This document shows positions 35,215 through 44,573 of a stretch of DNA of 64,000 nt, piece by piece. Both the position numbers and the translations under genes were made by a program. Location of the stretch: the NCBI GenBank assembly GCA_020829485.1, contig JAIVFU010000011.1, forward strand, positions 56,358 through 120,357, written 5' to 3'. The notes beneath the pieces were generated by a model. It ran no database searches. It had not been told where the DNA came from and saw only the letters and a list, made by a program, of their open reading frames with translations. Numbering within the stretch: the stretch's first letter is position 1; each line of letters begins with the position of its first letter. The DNA comes from Nostoc sp. CHAB 5834 (GTDB lineage Bacteria > Cyanobacteriota > Cyanobacteriia > Cyanobacteriales > Nostocaceae).

Positions 35215-36525
35215 ATGAAACTGAAACAACTTACCATTACCTTCCTAACTTTTTGTGTTGCCGGTTTTTCTGGAATAAAAGCTGCCTCAGCTGCATCCTT
35301 TTCAGTAATCGCCGACGGTCTATATAACGCCGGAGGTCTGAGCTTTAGCCCTGATGGTAATCTCTATGTTACAGAGGCGGGAATAGGGGGAAGTGGAGGT
35401 TGTGTTCCACCAGCAAGCGGCCAAGGCGATTCTTTATGCTATGGCACAAGTGGGGCAGTTACCAAAATTGAGAATGGTAAAACCGAACGCATACTTACAG
35501 GACTACCTTCCTTAGCATTACCAGATGGCACTGGAGCGGCTGGCCCTCGTGATATCAAATTTGATGCTCAAGGTAAACCTTATGTTCTGATTGGATATGG
35601 CGCTAATCCAGCCTTTCGCGATCGCAATTTAGGTAACACTGACCTCGCTAAAATCATCACTCCCGACTTTAACACTAATTCTTGGACGAGTATTGCCGAT
35701 TTAGGTAACTATGAACTCGCCAACAATTCCGATGGTGGTGATGTCGGTAGCAATCCCTTGGGTTTCGTAATAGATGGCAATGAGTTAGTTGCAGTTGATG
35801 CAGGTGGAAATGACTTACTCAGTGTTAATACTGATGGCAATAATTTGCAGACGATGGTTGCGTTTCCCCAAGACATATTAGCTAATCCCGTCTTTCCGCC
35901 CTCCGGTACACCATCTAATGAACCAGCACAGGTTCCATCTCAAGGTGAAGTGGGGCTTCGCCCATCGCAGTTTGCAACTCAACCAGTACCCTCAAGTGTT
36001 ACCAAAGGCCCTGATGGCGCTTATTATGTCAGCCAATTTACAGGTTTTCCCTTCCCAGAAGGTGGGGCAAAAATCTATCGAGTCGGTGCTGATGGAAAAC
36101 CAACAGTATATGCCGATGGTTTTACCCAACTCACAGACTTGGAATTTGATACTGAGGGCAATTTGTATGCTTTGCAGTACGCCAATCAGTCAGCTTGGAA
36201 GGGTGATTTTGATGGTTCTGTCATCAAAATAGCTGCCGATGGGACACGCACAACTATTCTGAGTGGGAATGGATTAGAGTCACCTAGCGCCTTGACTATT
36301 GGTGCTGATGGTGCAATATACGTCACAAACCGAGGCGATCGCCCTGGACTTGGACAAGTTCTCAGAATTGAAAATATCAAATCTGTACCTGAACCTAGTT
36401 CTGCTTTAGGCATATTAGCGATCGCTGCCTTGGGCATTGGTTGTTTGCACAAAAAAACAAAGCTACCAAAACCCTACCTAATCACCAGTCCGACAAATTT
36501 TGCAATTGTAACACCTGACTCCTGA
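35215..36525 (+). CDS. scyD: Secreted NHL/SMP-30-like protein ScyD with PEP-CTERM tail
   Basis: The 436-residue product starts with a signal peptide (MKLKQLTITFLTFCVAGFSG, cleavage near ASAAS). It contains repeated beta-propeller segments of the form SPDGNLYVTE, GPDGAYYVSQ and GADGAIYVTN. It ends with a PEP-CTERM sorting signal: VPEPSSALG, a hydrophobic stretch and a basic tail. It is therefore exported and probably cut and anchored by an exosortase. ScyD, ScyE and ScyF are thought to act after the monomer is exported, in dimerisation or oxidation, though their exact reactions are unsettled. ATG 35215 is chosen over the TTG nine bases earlier because it begins the signal peptide. Confidence 0.9.
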   Translation: MKLKQLTITFLTFCVAGFSGIKAASAASFSVIADGLYNAGGLSFSPDGNLYVTEAGIGGSGGCVPPASGQGDSLCYGTSGAVTKIENGKTERILTGLPSLALPDGTGAAGPRDIKFDAQGKPYVLIGYGANPAFRDRNLGNTDLAKIITPDFNTNSWTSIADLGNYELANNSDGGDVGSNPLGFVIDGNELVAVDAGGNDLLSVNTDGNNLQTMVAFPQDILANPVFPPSGTPSNEPAQVPSQGEVGLRPSQFATQPVPSSVTKGPDGAYYVSQFTGFPFPEGGAKIYRVGADGKPTVYADGFTQLTDLEFDTEGNLYALQYANQSAWKGDFDGSVIKIAADGTRTTILSGNGLESPSALTIGADGAIYVTNRGDRPGLGQVLRIENIKSVPEPSSALGILAIAALGIGCLHKKTKLPKPYLITSPTNFAIVTPDS

Positions 36526-36583
36526 CTACTAATTTCTTTCTTGATAAACTTTCCCCAAATAGATTAACTTAATTTCCAAAGGT

Positions 36584-37966
36584 ATGAAACTTAAATCATT
36601 TGCTCTTACATCTGTTACATTTTGTTTTGCTGCTATTTGTGGAATACCATCTGTACAAGCTGCAACATTAACGACAATTGTTGATGGAGTCAGTAATGCA
36701 CGGGCTGTTAGCTTTGGCCCTGACGGCACCCTCTACGTAGCAGAGCCAGGTATCGGAGGAAACGGAAATTGCCAACCATCTCCGAGTACACTGTTTCAGC
36801 CTATCTGTGCTGGTAATAGTGGTTCGCTGGTCAAAGTTGCATCAGATGGCACCACACAGCGTCTATTCAATAACTTTCAATCTATAGCAGAACAACCCAG
36901 TGGCAACCAAGGCGCTGGTATTCAAGATATACAATTCGACTCTCAGGGGAATGCTTATCTTCTAACTGGGTTTGCTGGTTATCCAGGAAATCGTGATCTA
37001 GAATCACTTAACCTTGGTGCTAATTTCCCGATCCCAGAGCAGCAACTTGTTACTTTCCCGCCATCTACACCCGATAAAGTACTGAATACCCCGCTTTTAG
37101 CACAACTTTTTAAAGCTGACTTGAACACCGGAGAACTGGAAAGTATTTTCGACTTCGGCAAGTATGAAATTACTAATAACCCAGACGGTGGGGATGTAGT
37201 TACCAATCCCTTTGATTTGACAGTTAGTGGTGATACTGCTTATGTCGTTGACGGGGGTGGAAACGCCGCCTACAAAATCAAACTTGACGGAAGTGAGTCT
37301 GAGGCGATCGCAATTCCCAAGAAAGTCCTTAGTGCTTCAAAATTGCCACCTTTACCACCAGGGCAAGAACTGCCTCCAGGGTTAATAGAAATACTTCCAG
37401 GAGGAAACATCGCAATTCAATCAGTACCTACAGGTGGCACAATTGGCCCCGATGGAGCCTTGTATGTTGCCGAATATTCAGGTTTCCCATATCCAGAAAA
37501 TGAATCGCGGATCTTCCGCATCGGCGAAGATGGGAACCCAGAGGTTTTTCTAGATGGATTTACACAAATCACTGACTTAACCTTTGATGAGCAAGGCAAT
37601 TTGCTGGTGTTACAGTTTGGCGACGAGTCTCAGTTGAAGGGTGACTTACGGTTCCTTCCCGGTTCTCTGATCAAAGTTGCTCCAGATTTAACTCGCACAA
37701 TCCTGGTTGCTGCCGGTGAAGGACTGGAATCGTCTGCTGGAATCGATATTGGCCCTGATGGGCAAATATACATCACCAAACGCGGTGTTGGGCCAGAACT
37801 AGGGTCGGTTGTTCGGGTGGATGGTATCGTTGCCGAAAAAGTCCCCGAACCTACTTCAATACTTGGCTTATTAGCACTTGCTAGTGTAGGCGCAACTGGT
37901 GCGATCGCCAACCGTAAACGCCAAGACAAGTTGGGTGAATTGCTACCCAAAGCAGAGATAGTCTAA
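36584..37966 (+). CDS. scyE: Secreted NHL/SMP-30-like protein ScyE with PEP-CTERM tail
   Basis: The 460-residue paralogue of ScyD has a signal peptide (MKLKSFALTSVTFCFAAICG, cut near VQAAT), propeller repeats (GPDGTLYVAEPG, GPDGALYVAEYSG, GPDGQIYITKRG) and a PEP-CTERM end: VPEPTSILGLLALASVG with basic tail NRKRQDK. Close sequence similarity and adjacency to scyD point to tandem duplication. It probably works outside the cytoplasm on the tricyclic monomer together with ScyD and ScyF. Confidence 0.9.
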   Translation: MKLKSFALTSVTFCFAAICGIPSVQAATLTTIVDGVSNARAVSFGPDGTLYVAEPGIGGNGNCQPSPSTLFQPICAGNSGSLVKVASDGTTQRLFNNFQSIAEQPSGNQGAGIQDIQFDSQGNAYLLTGFAGYPGNRDLESLNLGANFPIPEQQLVTFPPSTPDKVLNTPLLAQLFKADLNTGELESIFDFGKYEITNNPDGGDVVTNPFDLTVSGDTAYVVDGGGNAAYKIKLDGSESEAIAIPKKVLSASKLPPLPPGQELPPGLIEILPGGNIAIQSVPTGGTIGPDGALYVAEYSGFPYPENESRIFRIGEDGNPEVFLDGFTQITDLTFDEQGNLLVLQFGDESQLKGDLRFLPGSLIKVAPDLTRTILVAAGEGLESSAGIDIGPDGQIYITKRGVGPELGSVVRVDGIVAEKVPEPTSILGLLALASVGATGAIANRKRQDKLGELLPKAEIV

Positions 37967-38139
37967 TTCCTCATTACCTGACACCAGGTAATAGTTAGAG
38001 AATAAGCTGCTGCCTCACACAGAAAGTTGCATTTCAAACAAGAGGCAGCAGCCCAAATATTAGGGTTCCCGAACTAGGACTGGGAACGAATATTAGTCTA
38101 GGAAAGAGTATACACTCATACAACCAGGACTTCAAACTC

Positions 38140-39339
38140 ATGGGATTAGTCAAAAATTTCTCAATCGGCATTCTCGGTACTGGATTTATGGTGCTGGCAA
38201 CAGTAGCCCAAGCCAAGGCTGTAACATTAACTTACGACAGAAGTATCGGTAGTCCTGGCTTCGGCCCTGGAGAACTGTTTGTCCCTCAAGGGATAGCGGT
38301 AGATAGCCAAGGGAATACCCTCATAGCTAACGGACGCGGTATTAACCCGGCGGATGGTACTCCTAACTACGACATCGGTCACAAAATTGAAATATTTAAC
38401 CCTAGCGGTCAGTATATTGGAGCAATTGGCTCCGGTGGCACAGGGCCTGGGCAGTTTGACGAGCCAACAACTGTAGACTTTAATCCCGTAACAGGGGATC
38501 TGTATGCAGGTGATGTTTACAACAACCGCATCAATCAATTTGATTCTCAGGGTAACTTTATTAGATCCTTTGCAAACGGAGAATTTACCCCTCGCGTAAA
38601 TGATAGGATTTTCTTTGGCCCATCTGGTTTGACATTTGACGAAACTGGCAACGTTTACGTAGGTGATTTTAACGGCGAAAGAATCCTTAAATTCACACCT
38701 GACGGACAGCCAATTGGTGTCATTGGTGGCACTCTGGGCACTGCACCTGGGGAATTCCAAGGTGTAGCAGGTGTAAGAATTTCTCCAGTTAGTGGAAATA
38801 TCTTTGTAGCTGACCAGTATAACAACCGCGTTCAAGTACTCGATCCAAATGGTAATCCTCTGTTGGCATTTGGTTCAGCAGGTAGCGAACCTGGACAGTT
38901 TCTTCAGCCAATTGGCATCGAAGTGGACGACCAAGAGAATATTTATGTAGCTGATTCTATCAATAGCCGCGTTCAGGTGTTTGATAAAAACGGTAACTTC
39001 TTGACTTCCTTCGGTGAAAATGCCCGCGATGCATCAGGCAACCCTGTACCGCCTCCAGCATTAACTGGCCCTCCTTTTGGCGACCCCCTCGACCTCACTC
39101 CCGGCAGATTTAACTGGACGGGTGGCACAACCCTCAAAGATGACAAGCTTTATGTGGGCGATTTCTTCCAAGGTCGCGTCCAAGTGCTAAATGTAGAAGG
39201 CAGAAAGCAAGTACCGGAGCCAAGTTCAGCACTGAGTTTAGCATTGCTTGGATTTGGGGCTGCTACCATCACATTGCGGAAACGTGGACAACAAAAGCCA
39301 GTCTTCAGTTTAGAGAAGGCGTTGCAAAAACAGTACTGA
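38140..39339 (+). CDS. scyF: Secreted NHL-repeat protein ScyF with PEP-CTERM tail
   Basis: The 399-residue protein has a signal peptide (residues 1-27, ending VAQAKA) and about five or six NHL repeats with the typical FGSAGSEPGQFLQPIGIEVD and YVADSINSRVQVFDKNGNFL units, giving a beta-propeller. The C-terminus is a PEP-CTERM signal (VPEPSSALSLALLGFG...RKRGQ). It differs from ScyD and ScyE in its clean NHL spacing. It is exported like them. A 138-base inverted-repeat element sits just downstream. Confidence 0.9.
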   Translation: MGLVKNFSIGILGTGFMVLATVAQAKAVTLTYDRSIGSPGFGPGELFVPQGIAVDSQGNTLIANGRGINPADGTPNYDIGHKIEIFNPSGQYIGAIGSGGTGPGQFDEPTTVDFNPVTGDLYAGDVYNNRINQFDSQGNFIRSFANGEFTPRVNDRIFFGPSGLTFDETGNVYVGDFNGERILKFTPDGQPIGVIGGTLGTAPGEFQGVAGVRISPVSGNIFVADQYNNRVQVLDPNGNPLLAFGSAGSEPGQFLQPIGIEVDDQENIYVADSINSRVQVFDKNGNFLTSFGENARDASGNPVPPPALTGPPFGDPLDLTPGRFNWTGGTTLKDDKLYVGDFFQGRVQVLNVEGRKQVPEPSSALSLALLGFGAATITLRKRGQQKPVFSLEKALQKQY

Positions 39340-39366
39340 GTTCTCATGATTGAATAGCTGTAAAGT

Positions 39367-39504
39367 CTGACTTTTCATGTGATGTGGAAAAGCTAACGAT
39401 TCACCTAACCCCCTTCCCGACGCTCTAAGGGTGAAAACTCAAAGTCTCTCTCCTTTTAGGAGAGAGATTTAGAGAGAGGTTTTCCAGATATCGTGAAAAG
39501 TCAG
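39367..39504 (+). mobile_element. 138-bp inverted-repeat element with 9-bp target duplication
   Basis: The ends CTGACTTTTCATG and CGTGAAAAGTCAG form inverted repeats. The 9-base sequence CTGTAAAGT stands immediately on both sides (39358-39366 and 39505-39513). The core CTCTCTCCTTTTAGGAGAGAG is shared with family C elements at 18664-18775 and 58149-58293. Confidence 0.75.
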
Positions 39505-39521
39505 CTGTAAAGTGACCGAAT

Positions 39522-39752
39522 CCGAGTTCAGAGGTCGAAGTTCCGAGTTCAGAGGCTGAAGTTCCGAGTTCAGAGGCTAATGTTCCGAGTTCAGAGGTCG
39601 AAGTTCCGAGTTCAGAGGCTAAAGTTCCGAGTTCAAAGGCTAAAGTTCCGAGTTCAAAGGCTAAAGTTCCGAGTTCAAAGGCTAAAGTTCCGAGTTCAAA
39701 GGCTAAAGTTCCGAGTTCAGAAGCTAAAGTTCGGAGTTCAGAGGCTGAAGTG
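39522..39752. repeat. Eleven-copy 21-bp tandem repeat
   Basis: The unit CCGAGTTCAAAGGCTAAAGTT occurs 11 times with small variations. Its 21-base length and CGGAGTTCA-like part recall the other two 21-bp arrays in the window (22160-22220 and 47868-48140). Confidence 0.9.
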
Positions 39753-39915
39753 GATTAAACAAAATCTAAAACTTCTGTTTTGTGGGGTGCGTTATGCCCT
39801 TCGATAACACACCCTACAAAAATTTCTGGTCATTAAATCTGGAACAAGGGAGATAAAAGCTGTATAACACAATAAAGCCAACATTATTATGCTGCTTTCA
39901 GGACATTAACAGTTC

Positions 39916-41271
39916 ATGCAAATTCTGATTTATTCATACAATTATCATCCAGAGCCAATTGGTATTGCACCTTTGATGACTGAACTAGCAGAAGGGCTGG
40001 TGAAGCGAGGGCATCAAGTGCGAGTAATTACAGGTATGCCTAACTATCCTCAGCGTCAGATTTACGATCGCTATCGGGGTAAGCTATACGTTACTGAACA
40101 TAAAAATGGTGTCACAATTCAGCGTAGTTACTTACGGATTAAGTCTAAACCTAATCTTATAGACAGGCTACTGCTAGAGTTGAGCTTTGTTTTTACGAGT
40201 TTGCCACAAGCCCTTAAGGGCGAACGACCTGATGTAATTCTTTTAACAGTGCCGCCGCTACTAGTTTGCTTACCTGCAACCTTAATAGCTTGGCTATACA
40301 ATTGCCCAGTAGTGCTGAACGTCCAAGATATCTTGCCGGAAGCTGCTGTGCGTGTTGGGCTTATTAAAAATAAGTTGATGATTCAAGCTCTGGAAGCTTT
40401 AGAAAAATTTGCCTACCGAACTGCACACACCATTAGCGTGATTGCCGATGGCTTTGTAGATAATTTAATAAATAAAGGTGTATCGGCTAATAAAATTGCC
40501 TGCATTCCAAATTGGGTGAATCTAAATTTTATCCGCCCTTTACCGAAGGAGAATAACTCCTGGAGAGCTACCCATCAACTCGATGGTAAATTTGTAGTAC
40601 TTTATTCAGGTAATATTGCTCTGACGCAAGGTTTGGAGACAGTAATCGAAGCAGCATCTCGCTTGCGTCATATTCATGATATTGTCTTTGCGATCGCAGG
40701 CGAACCCCAAGCTCTCGAAAGACTGCAAAAACATTGTCTTGCTTGTGGTGCAGATAACGTTTTGCTGCTACCCTTGCAACCGCGAGAAAAACTCCCGCAA
40801 ATGTTAGCAGCCGCAGATGTCGGGTTGGTTGTGCAAAAGAGCAATGTGATTTCTTTCAATATGCCTTCTAAAATACCACTGCTGTTAGCCAGTGGCCGCG
40901 CAATTGTCGGTTCAGTTCCCGCAGCTGGTACTGCTGCCAAAGCTATCAAAGAAAGTGGCGGCGGCGTTATCGTTGAGCCTGAGTCGGCAGATGCTTTGGC
41001 TGCGGCAGTATTGGATTTATATAATCAGCCGGAATTAGCAGCGCAATTAGGGCGCAAAGGGAGAAAGTTTGCAGTAGAAAACTATTCCTTTGAGCAAGCA
41101 CTAGATCGCTATGAAGAGTTATTTTATGATGCGATCGCCAAAAAAGCAACGACTTTGGATATCTTGCCCGAATTGAATTCTAAGGAATCACTTGTTGATC
41201 AAGAACTTTTGGTACATACCTTGCCCCTTGTGCGCGTGGTATCTCAAAGACTAATGACAAATGACAAATGA
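39916..41271 (+). CDS. Family 4-type glycosyltransferase of the scytonemin cluster
   Basis: The 451-residue GT-B enzyme has an N-terminal acceptor domain (SYNYHPEPIGIAPLMTELAE, WcaI/Alg-like) and a C-terminal nucleotide-sugar domain with the E-x7-E-like region SKIPLLLASGRAIVGSVPA and ESGGGVIVEPES. It is located where a glycosyltransferase sits in Nostoc scytonemin clusters. A role in scytonemin glycosylation or in the sheath polysaccharide that holds it is plausible but unproven. Its last residues (MTNDK) are encoded by the ATGACAA heptamer array that also begins tyrA. Confidence 0.85.
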   Translation: MQILIYSYNYHPEPIGIAPLMTELAEGLVKRGHQVRVITGMPNYPQRQIYDRYRGKLYVTEHKNGVTIQRSYLRIKSKPNLIDRLLLELSFVFTSLPQALKGERPDVILLTVPPLLVCLPATLIAWLYNCPVVLNVQDILPEAAVRVGLIKNKLMIQALEALEKFAYRTAHTISVIADGFVDNLINKGVSANKIACIPNWVNLNFIRPLPKENNSWRATHQLDGKFVVLYSGNIALTQGLETVIEAASRLRHIHDIVFAIAGEPQALERLQKHCLACGADNVLLLPLQPREKLPQMLAAADVGLVVQKSNVISFNMPSKIPLLLASGRAIVGSVPAAGTAAKAIKESGGGVIVEPESADALAAAVLDLYNQPELAAQLGRKGRKFAVENYSFEQALDRYEELFYDAIAKKATTLDILPELNSKESLVDQELLVHTLPLVRVVSQRLMTNDK

Positions 41272-41281
41272 CAAATGACTA
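41254..41281 (+). repeat. ATGACAA heptamer array at the glycosyltransferase/tyrA junction
   Basis: Three copies of ATGACAA plus ATGACTA run head to tail. They encode the end of the glycosyltransferase in one frame and provide the tyrA start codon (41275) in another. Confidence 0.85.
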
Positions 41282-42354
41282 ATTTAGATCAGCTTAAAAA
41301 AACTGACCAAAGCTTGATCGCCCTACTTAGCGATCGCATATCATTATTAGCAGCATCAGAACAACCATCTTTAGATGAACAACTGGCTGATGTAGCTCCC
41401 CTACTTGCTCAAGCTGGTATTCCTGAGTCTGTTTGGGCAAGTGTAATAAATAGTTGTCATGCTACTCTGATTCCTAAATCTGCAACAAATCATGTAAGTT
41501 CCCGACAAATTACCATCATCGGTGGACGCGGCAGGATGGGAAGATTATTTAAAGAGCAGCTTTCGCTTGTAGGTCATAATGTTAGTGTTCTCGAACATGA
41601 AGATTGGGAATACGCAGATAAACTGTTAAGTCAGGCAGAATTAGTATTAGTAAGCGTTCCTATTGAATATACAGTTGATGTTATCAAGCGTGCAGCTAAA
41701 TACCTTGGCTCAAATACAGCTTTGTGTGACATCACGAGCATAAAAACTCAGCCAACTCAAGCGATGCTCGAACACCATTCCGGCCCAGTTATGGGTTTAC
41801 ATCCAATGTTTGGGCCAAATATAAAGTCGTTTTTGGGACAAAAGGTGGTAGTGTGCCCAGGTCGAAACGATGATTCATTTCAGTGGTTATTAGACTTTAT
41901 CAAAAGTCAAGGTGGAGAATTAATTGTTTGCACGCCTGAAGAACACGATCAAATGATGGTAATTATTCAAGCAACGCAACATTTTTGTAGATTTAGCCTT
42001 GGTGTTTTCTTAGCACAAGTAAAAGTGGATATAGAGCAGAGCTTAACAATGTCAACACCTAACTATCGTCAAGAAATTGACATTGTTAAACGTTTATTTT
42101 CTCAAAATCCTAATTTATGTGTTGATATTATGCTAGCTACAGAAGAAAGGTGTAATGCAATTAGCTATTTAGCTAAGACTTACAGCCGTTTGGCGAGACT
42201 GGTAGCAAGGAAAGATAGAGAAGGATTAATTCAAGAGTTTGAAACTACTCAAAGCTTTTTTGAAGAAAAAATCAACGTTTTTCTACAGCCTTTAAATACA
42301 ACGACTATTCAACGAGAATTTAAACCACAAATGCATACAAATATTAGCATTTGA
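41275..42354 (+). CDS. tyrA: Prephenate dehydrogenase with degenerate chorismate-mutase-like N-terminus
   Basis: The 359-residue enzyme has a Rossmann motif, IIGGRGRMGRLF (about residues 83-94), and the TyrA landmarks DITSIKTQP and GPVMGLHPMFGPNIKS. It oxidises prephenate to p-hydroxyphenylpyruvate, one of the two ScyA substrates. The first 75 residues look like a helical chorismate-mutase region of the T-protein type (LIALLSDRISLLAA) without clear catalytic residues. It is part of the supply block beginning at 39916, and its start codon is the last unit of a heptamer array. Confidence 0.9.
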   Translation: MTNLDQLKKTDQSLIALLSDRISLLAASEQPSLDEQLADVAPLLAQAGIPESVWASVINSCHATLIPKSATNHVSSRQITIIGGRGRMGRLFKEQLSLVGHNVSVLEHEDWEYADKLLSQAELVLVSVPIEYTVDVIKRAAKYLGSNTALCDITSIKTQPTQAMLEHHSGPVMGLHPMFGPNIKSFLGQKVVVCPGRNDDSFQWLLDFIKSQGGELIVCTPEEHDQMMVIIQATQHFCRFSLGVFLAQVKVDIEQSLTMSTPNYRQEIDIVKRLFSQNPNLCVDIMLATEERCNAISYLAKTYSRLARLVARKDREGLIQEFETTQSFFEEKINVFLQPLNTTTIQREFKPQMHTNISI

Positions 42355-42366
42355 ATAACAAAAAAT

Positions 42367-42999
42367 ATGCTGATAGACATTTTTCACGATCCCGTTTGTC
42401 CCTGGTGCAGAATTGGTAAAAAGCATCTGTTTGATGCATTGGCAAAATGGCCAGAAAAAGAAGTAGATATCCGGTGGTATCCCTTTATTCTCGACAATAC
42501 CATTCCTGCTGACGGGTACGAGTTTCGTAACTTTATGCAAAATAGAAAAGGCATAAAAGCCCAAGAACTGCAATATCTGTTTGATTCTACGCAATATGCA
42601 GGTGAGATGGCTGGAGTCAAGCTAAATTTTGACAAAATCCGTTTGGCTGTCAATACTAAACTTTCGCACCGACTGATTACACTTGCACCAGCAAAGGTAA
42701 AAAACGATGTGGTAGAAGCCATTTATAAAGCTTATTTTGAAGACGGTTTGAACATCGGAGATATTGAAGTTCTGATTGCCATAGGTAGAGCTTACCAAAT
42801 GGATTCTAGGGAATTACGGCTGCAATTGAGTGATGATGCTGCCATTAAAGCTTTTGTAGCGGAATCAATATTTGCTCGGCCGAATGGCATCAACAGCGTG
42901 CCGTTTTTCATCATCAATAATAAAGTCAAGATCAATGGTTCTCACTCGGTAGAAATTTTTCTTCAAGCTTTGAATCGTGCCACACTTGTAAATATATAA
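42367..42999 (+). CDS. DsbA/FrnE-like thiol oxidoreductase
   Basis: The 210-residue thioredoxin-fold protein carries the CPWC active site at residues 11-14 and a cis-Pro region NSVPFFIINN near 177-186, the FrnE-type DsbA pattern. No signal peptide is present, so it is cytoplasmic. It lies 12 bases after tyrA and 8 before the aroB-like gene, so it is in the same transcript. Its job in scytonemin synthesis is not established; disulfide or redox support of a cluster enzyme is one idea. Confidence 0.88.
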   Translation: MLIDIFHDPVCPWCRIGKKHLFDALAKWPEKEVDIRWYPFILDNTIPADGYEFRNFMQNRKGIKAQELQYLFDSTQYAGEMAGVKLNFDKIRLAVNTKLSHRLITLAPAKVKNDVVEAIYKAYFEDGLNIGDIEVLIAIGRAYQMDSRELRLQLSDDAAIKAFVAESIFARPNGINSVPFFIINNKVKINGSHSVEIFLQALNRATLVNI

Positions 43000-43007
43000 G
43001 CAAAAAC

Positions 43008-44204
43008 ATGGTAGTTGACATTAAGCAAAAAAGTAAATTCAATCTGCAACCAATTCATCAACGTGTTTCGGTTACTTTCAACTATGAGGTTTACTTCACC
43101 AAAAATTTATTTGAGTTGAAAAACCCCACTTTAGCCCAAGTAATTAAAGCAGATGGGGAGACAAAGCCGAAGAAAGTTGTAGCGATAGTAGACGCAGGAA
43201 TATTGCAACATCAACCGGAATTGGTTAAGCAATTAGTAGCATATACCAATTTTTATGCAGAGATAGTAGCGATCGCAGCCGAACCAATGATAATTTCGGG
43301 AGGAGAAGCCGCCAAAAACGATCGTAATTTAGTAGATAAAATCCACCAACAGATTGAAGCAGCCGGATTGTGTCGCCATTGTTACGTGTTAGCGATCGGG
43401 GGCGGGGCTGTATTGGATTTGGTAGGATATGCAGCTGCAACCGCTCACCGGGGAATTCGTCTAATTCGGATTCCGACGACGGTGTTAGCACAAAATGATT
43501 CTGGGGTTGGCGTAAAAAACGGCATCAACGCCTTTGGTAAAAAGAACTTTCTCGGCACATTTGCGCCACCTTATGCAGTTATCAATGATTCTGCCTTTTT
43601 GACAACCCTAGACGATCGCGATTGGCGTTCTGGAATCGCAGAAGCAGTCAAAGTGGCGCTGATTAAGGATGCTAGCTTTTTTGATTATATCCACTCTCAC
43701 AGCGCAGCCCTGGCACGGCGAGACATGGATACTATGCAACAAGTTATCTATCGTTGCGCCCAGTTGCACTTAGAACATATTGCCAATAGCGGCGATCCTT
43801 TTGAAATGGGTTCGTCTCGTCCCCTAGATTTTGGACATTGGGCGGCTCATAAACTGGAGCATTTGACAAATTATCGCTTGCGTCATGGCGAAGCAGTTGC
43901 GATCGGTATCGCTTTGGATTGTACTTATTCCTATTTGGTAGGATTGCTGGATTGTTCACAGTGGCAACGGATATTAAGTACTTTGTCGGCGTTGGGTTTC
44001 ACGTTGTATGTGCCAGAAATGGTTGAGAAGTTATCACAATTGGAACATCCTGATTGTTTGTTTCGGGGTTTAACTGAGTTCCGGGAACATTTGGGGGGAG
44101 AGTTAACTTTGATGTTGTTACAAAGGATTGGGAAAGGAGTTGAGGTTCATGAGGTGGATTTGTTTTTGTATAGGCAGGCAATATCGCTGTTGAGGGAGTT
44201 TTAG
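43008..44204 (+). CDS. aroB: 3-dehydroquinate synthase-like protein of the scytonemin cluster
   Basis: The 398-residue member of the sugar-phosphate cyclase family has NAD-binding GGGAVLDLVGYAAAT, the PTTVLAQNDSGVG segment and metal ligands in SGIAEAVKVALIKD (Glu), LRHGEAVAIG (His) and DFGHWAAHKLE (His). Canonical AroB has NLGHTFGHAIE at the last site, so this is a divergent paralogue. It is expected to make 3-dehydroquinate from DAHP supplied by AroG at 52980, although a different cyclitol product cannot be excluded. The N-terminus is about 20-30 residues longer than usual. Confidence 0.8.
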   Translation: MVVDIKQKSKFNLQPIHQRVSVTFNYEVYFTKNLFELKNPTLAQVIKADGETKPKKVVAIVDAGILQHQPELVKQLVAYTNFYAEIVAIAAEPMIISGGEAAKNDRNLVDKIHQQIEAAGLCRHCYVLAIGGGAVLDLVGYAAATAHRGIRLIRIPTTVLAQNDSGVGVKNGINAFGKKNFLGTFAPPYAVINDSAFLTTLDDRDWRSGIAEAVKVALIKDASFFDYIHSHSAALARRDMDTMQQVIYRCAQLHLEHIANSGDPFEMGSSRPLDFGHWAAHKLEHLTNYRLRHGEAVAIGIALDCTYSYLVGLLDCSQWQRILSTLSALGFTLYVPEMVEKLSQLEHPDCLFRGLTEFREHLGGELTLMLLQRIGKGVEVHEVDLFLYRQAISLLREF

Positions 44205-44573
44205 GGTTGGATTTTAAACGCAGAGGGACGCTGAGGGAAGCGCAAAGTAACGCTGAGGTTGGGAGAGGATATACTACTTTTGAGGGAGGCGATTATTTTT
44301 AAAGATGGCTATTAGGAAATGTCTTAGGAAAGCAGTATAAGAAACGAATAAATTGACATCTAATCGAAAAATTATTCAATGTCTATCTGCTTGATATATA
44401 GTATTATTAAATAAGAAGCAAAAAAAGTTTTTCATTACATCTTTTAAAAGAATACGCAGATTTGGATAGTTTGAATTAAATTGACATCGGATTATCTGGA
44501 TTTGTTTTTAATTTGAAGATAGTTATCAATAATGATTAGCTTTTGACTAATAACTCTTCCAGAAAATTTTCCT
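44205..44573. other. Intergenic gap before trpEG
   Basis: The left end is a dispersed repeat (44216-44258), inverted relative to one at 35129-35172. The remaining AT-rich 300 bases probably contain the trpEG promoter; no attenuator-like leader peptide with Trp codons was seen. Confidence 0.45.

Larger units (their letters stand above)
39340..39915. other. Repeat-filled gap between scyF and the glycosyltransferase
   Basis: It contains an inverted-repeat element with target duplication (39367-39504) and an 11-copy 21-bp tandem array (39522-39752). A 75-residue frame through the array is not a gene. The last 160 bases presumably include a promoter for the precursor-supply genes. Confidence 0.65.

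Noticed and set aside
39522..39752. Possible CRISPR array
   Set aside because: The units are directly adjacent 21-bp copies without unique spacers, and no cas genes are present.
39580..39807. ORF of FRVQRLK repeats
   Set aside because: It is an open frame created by a 21-bp tandem array.
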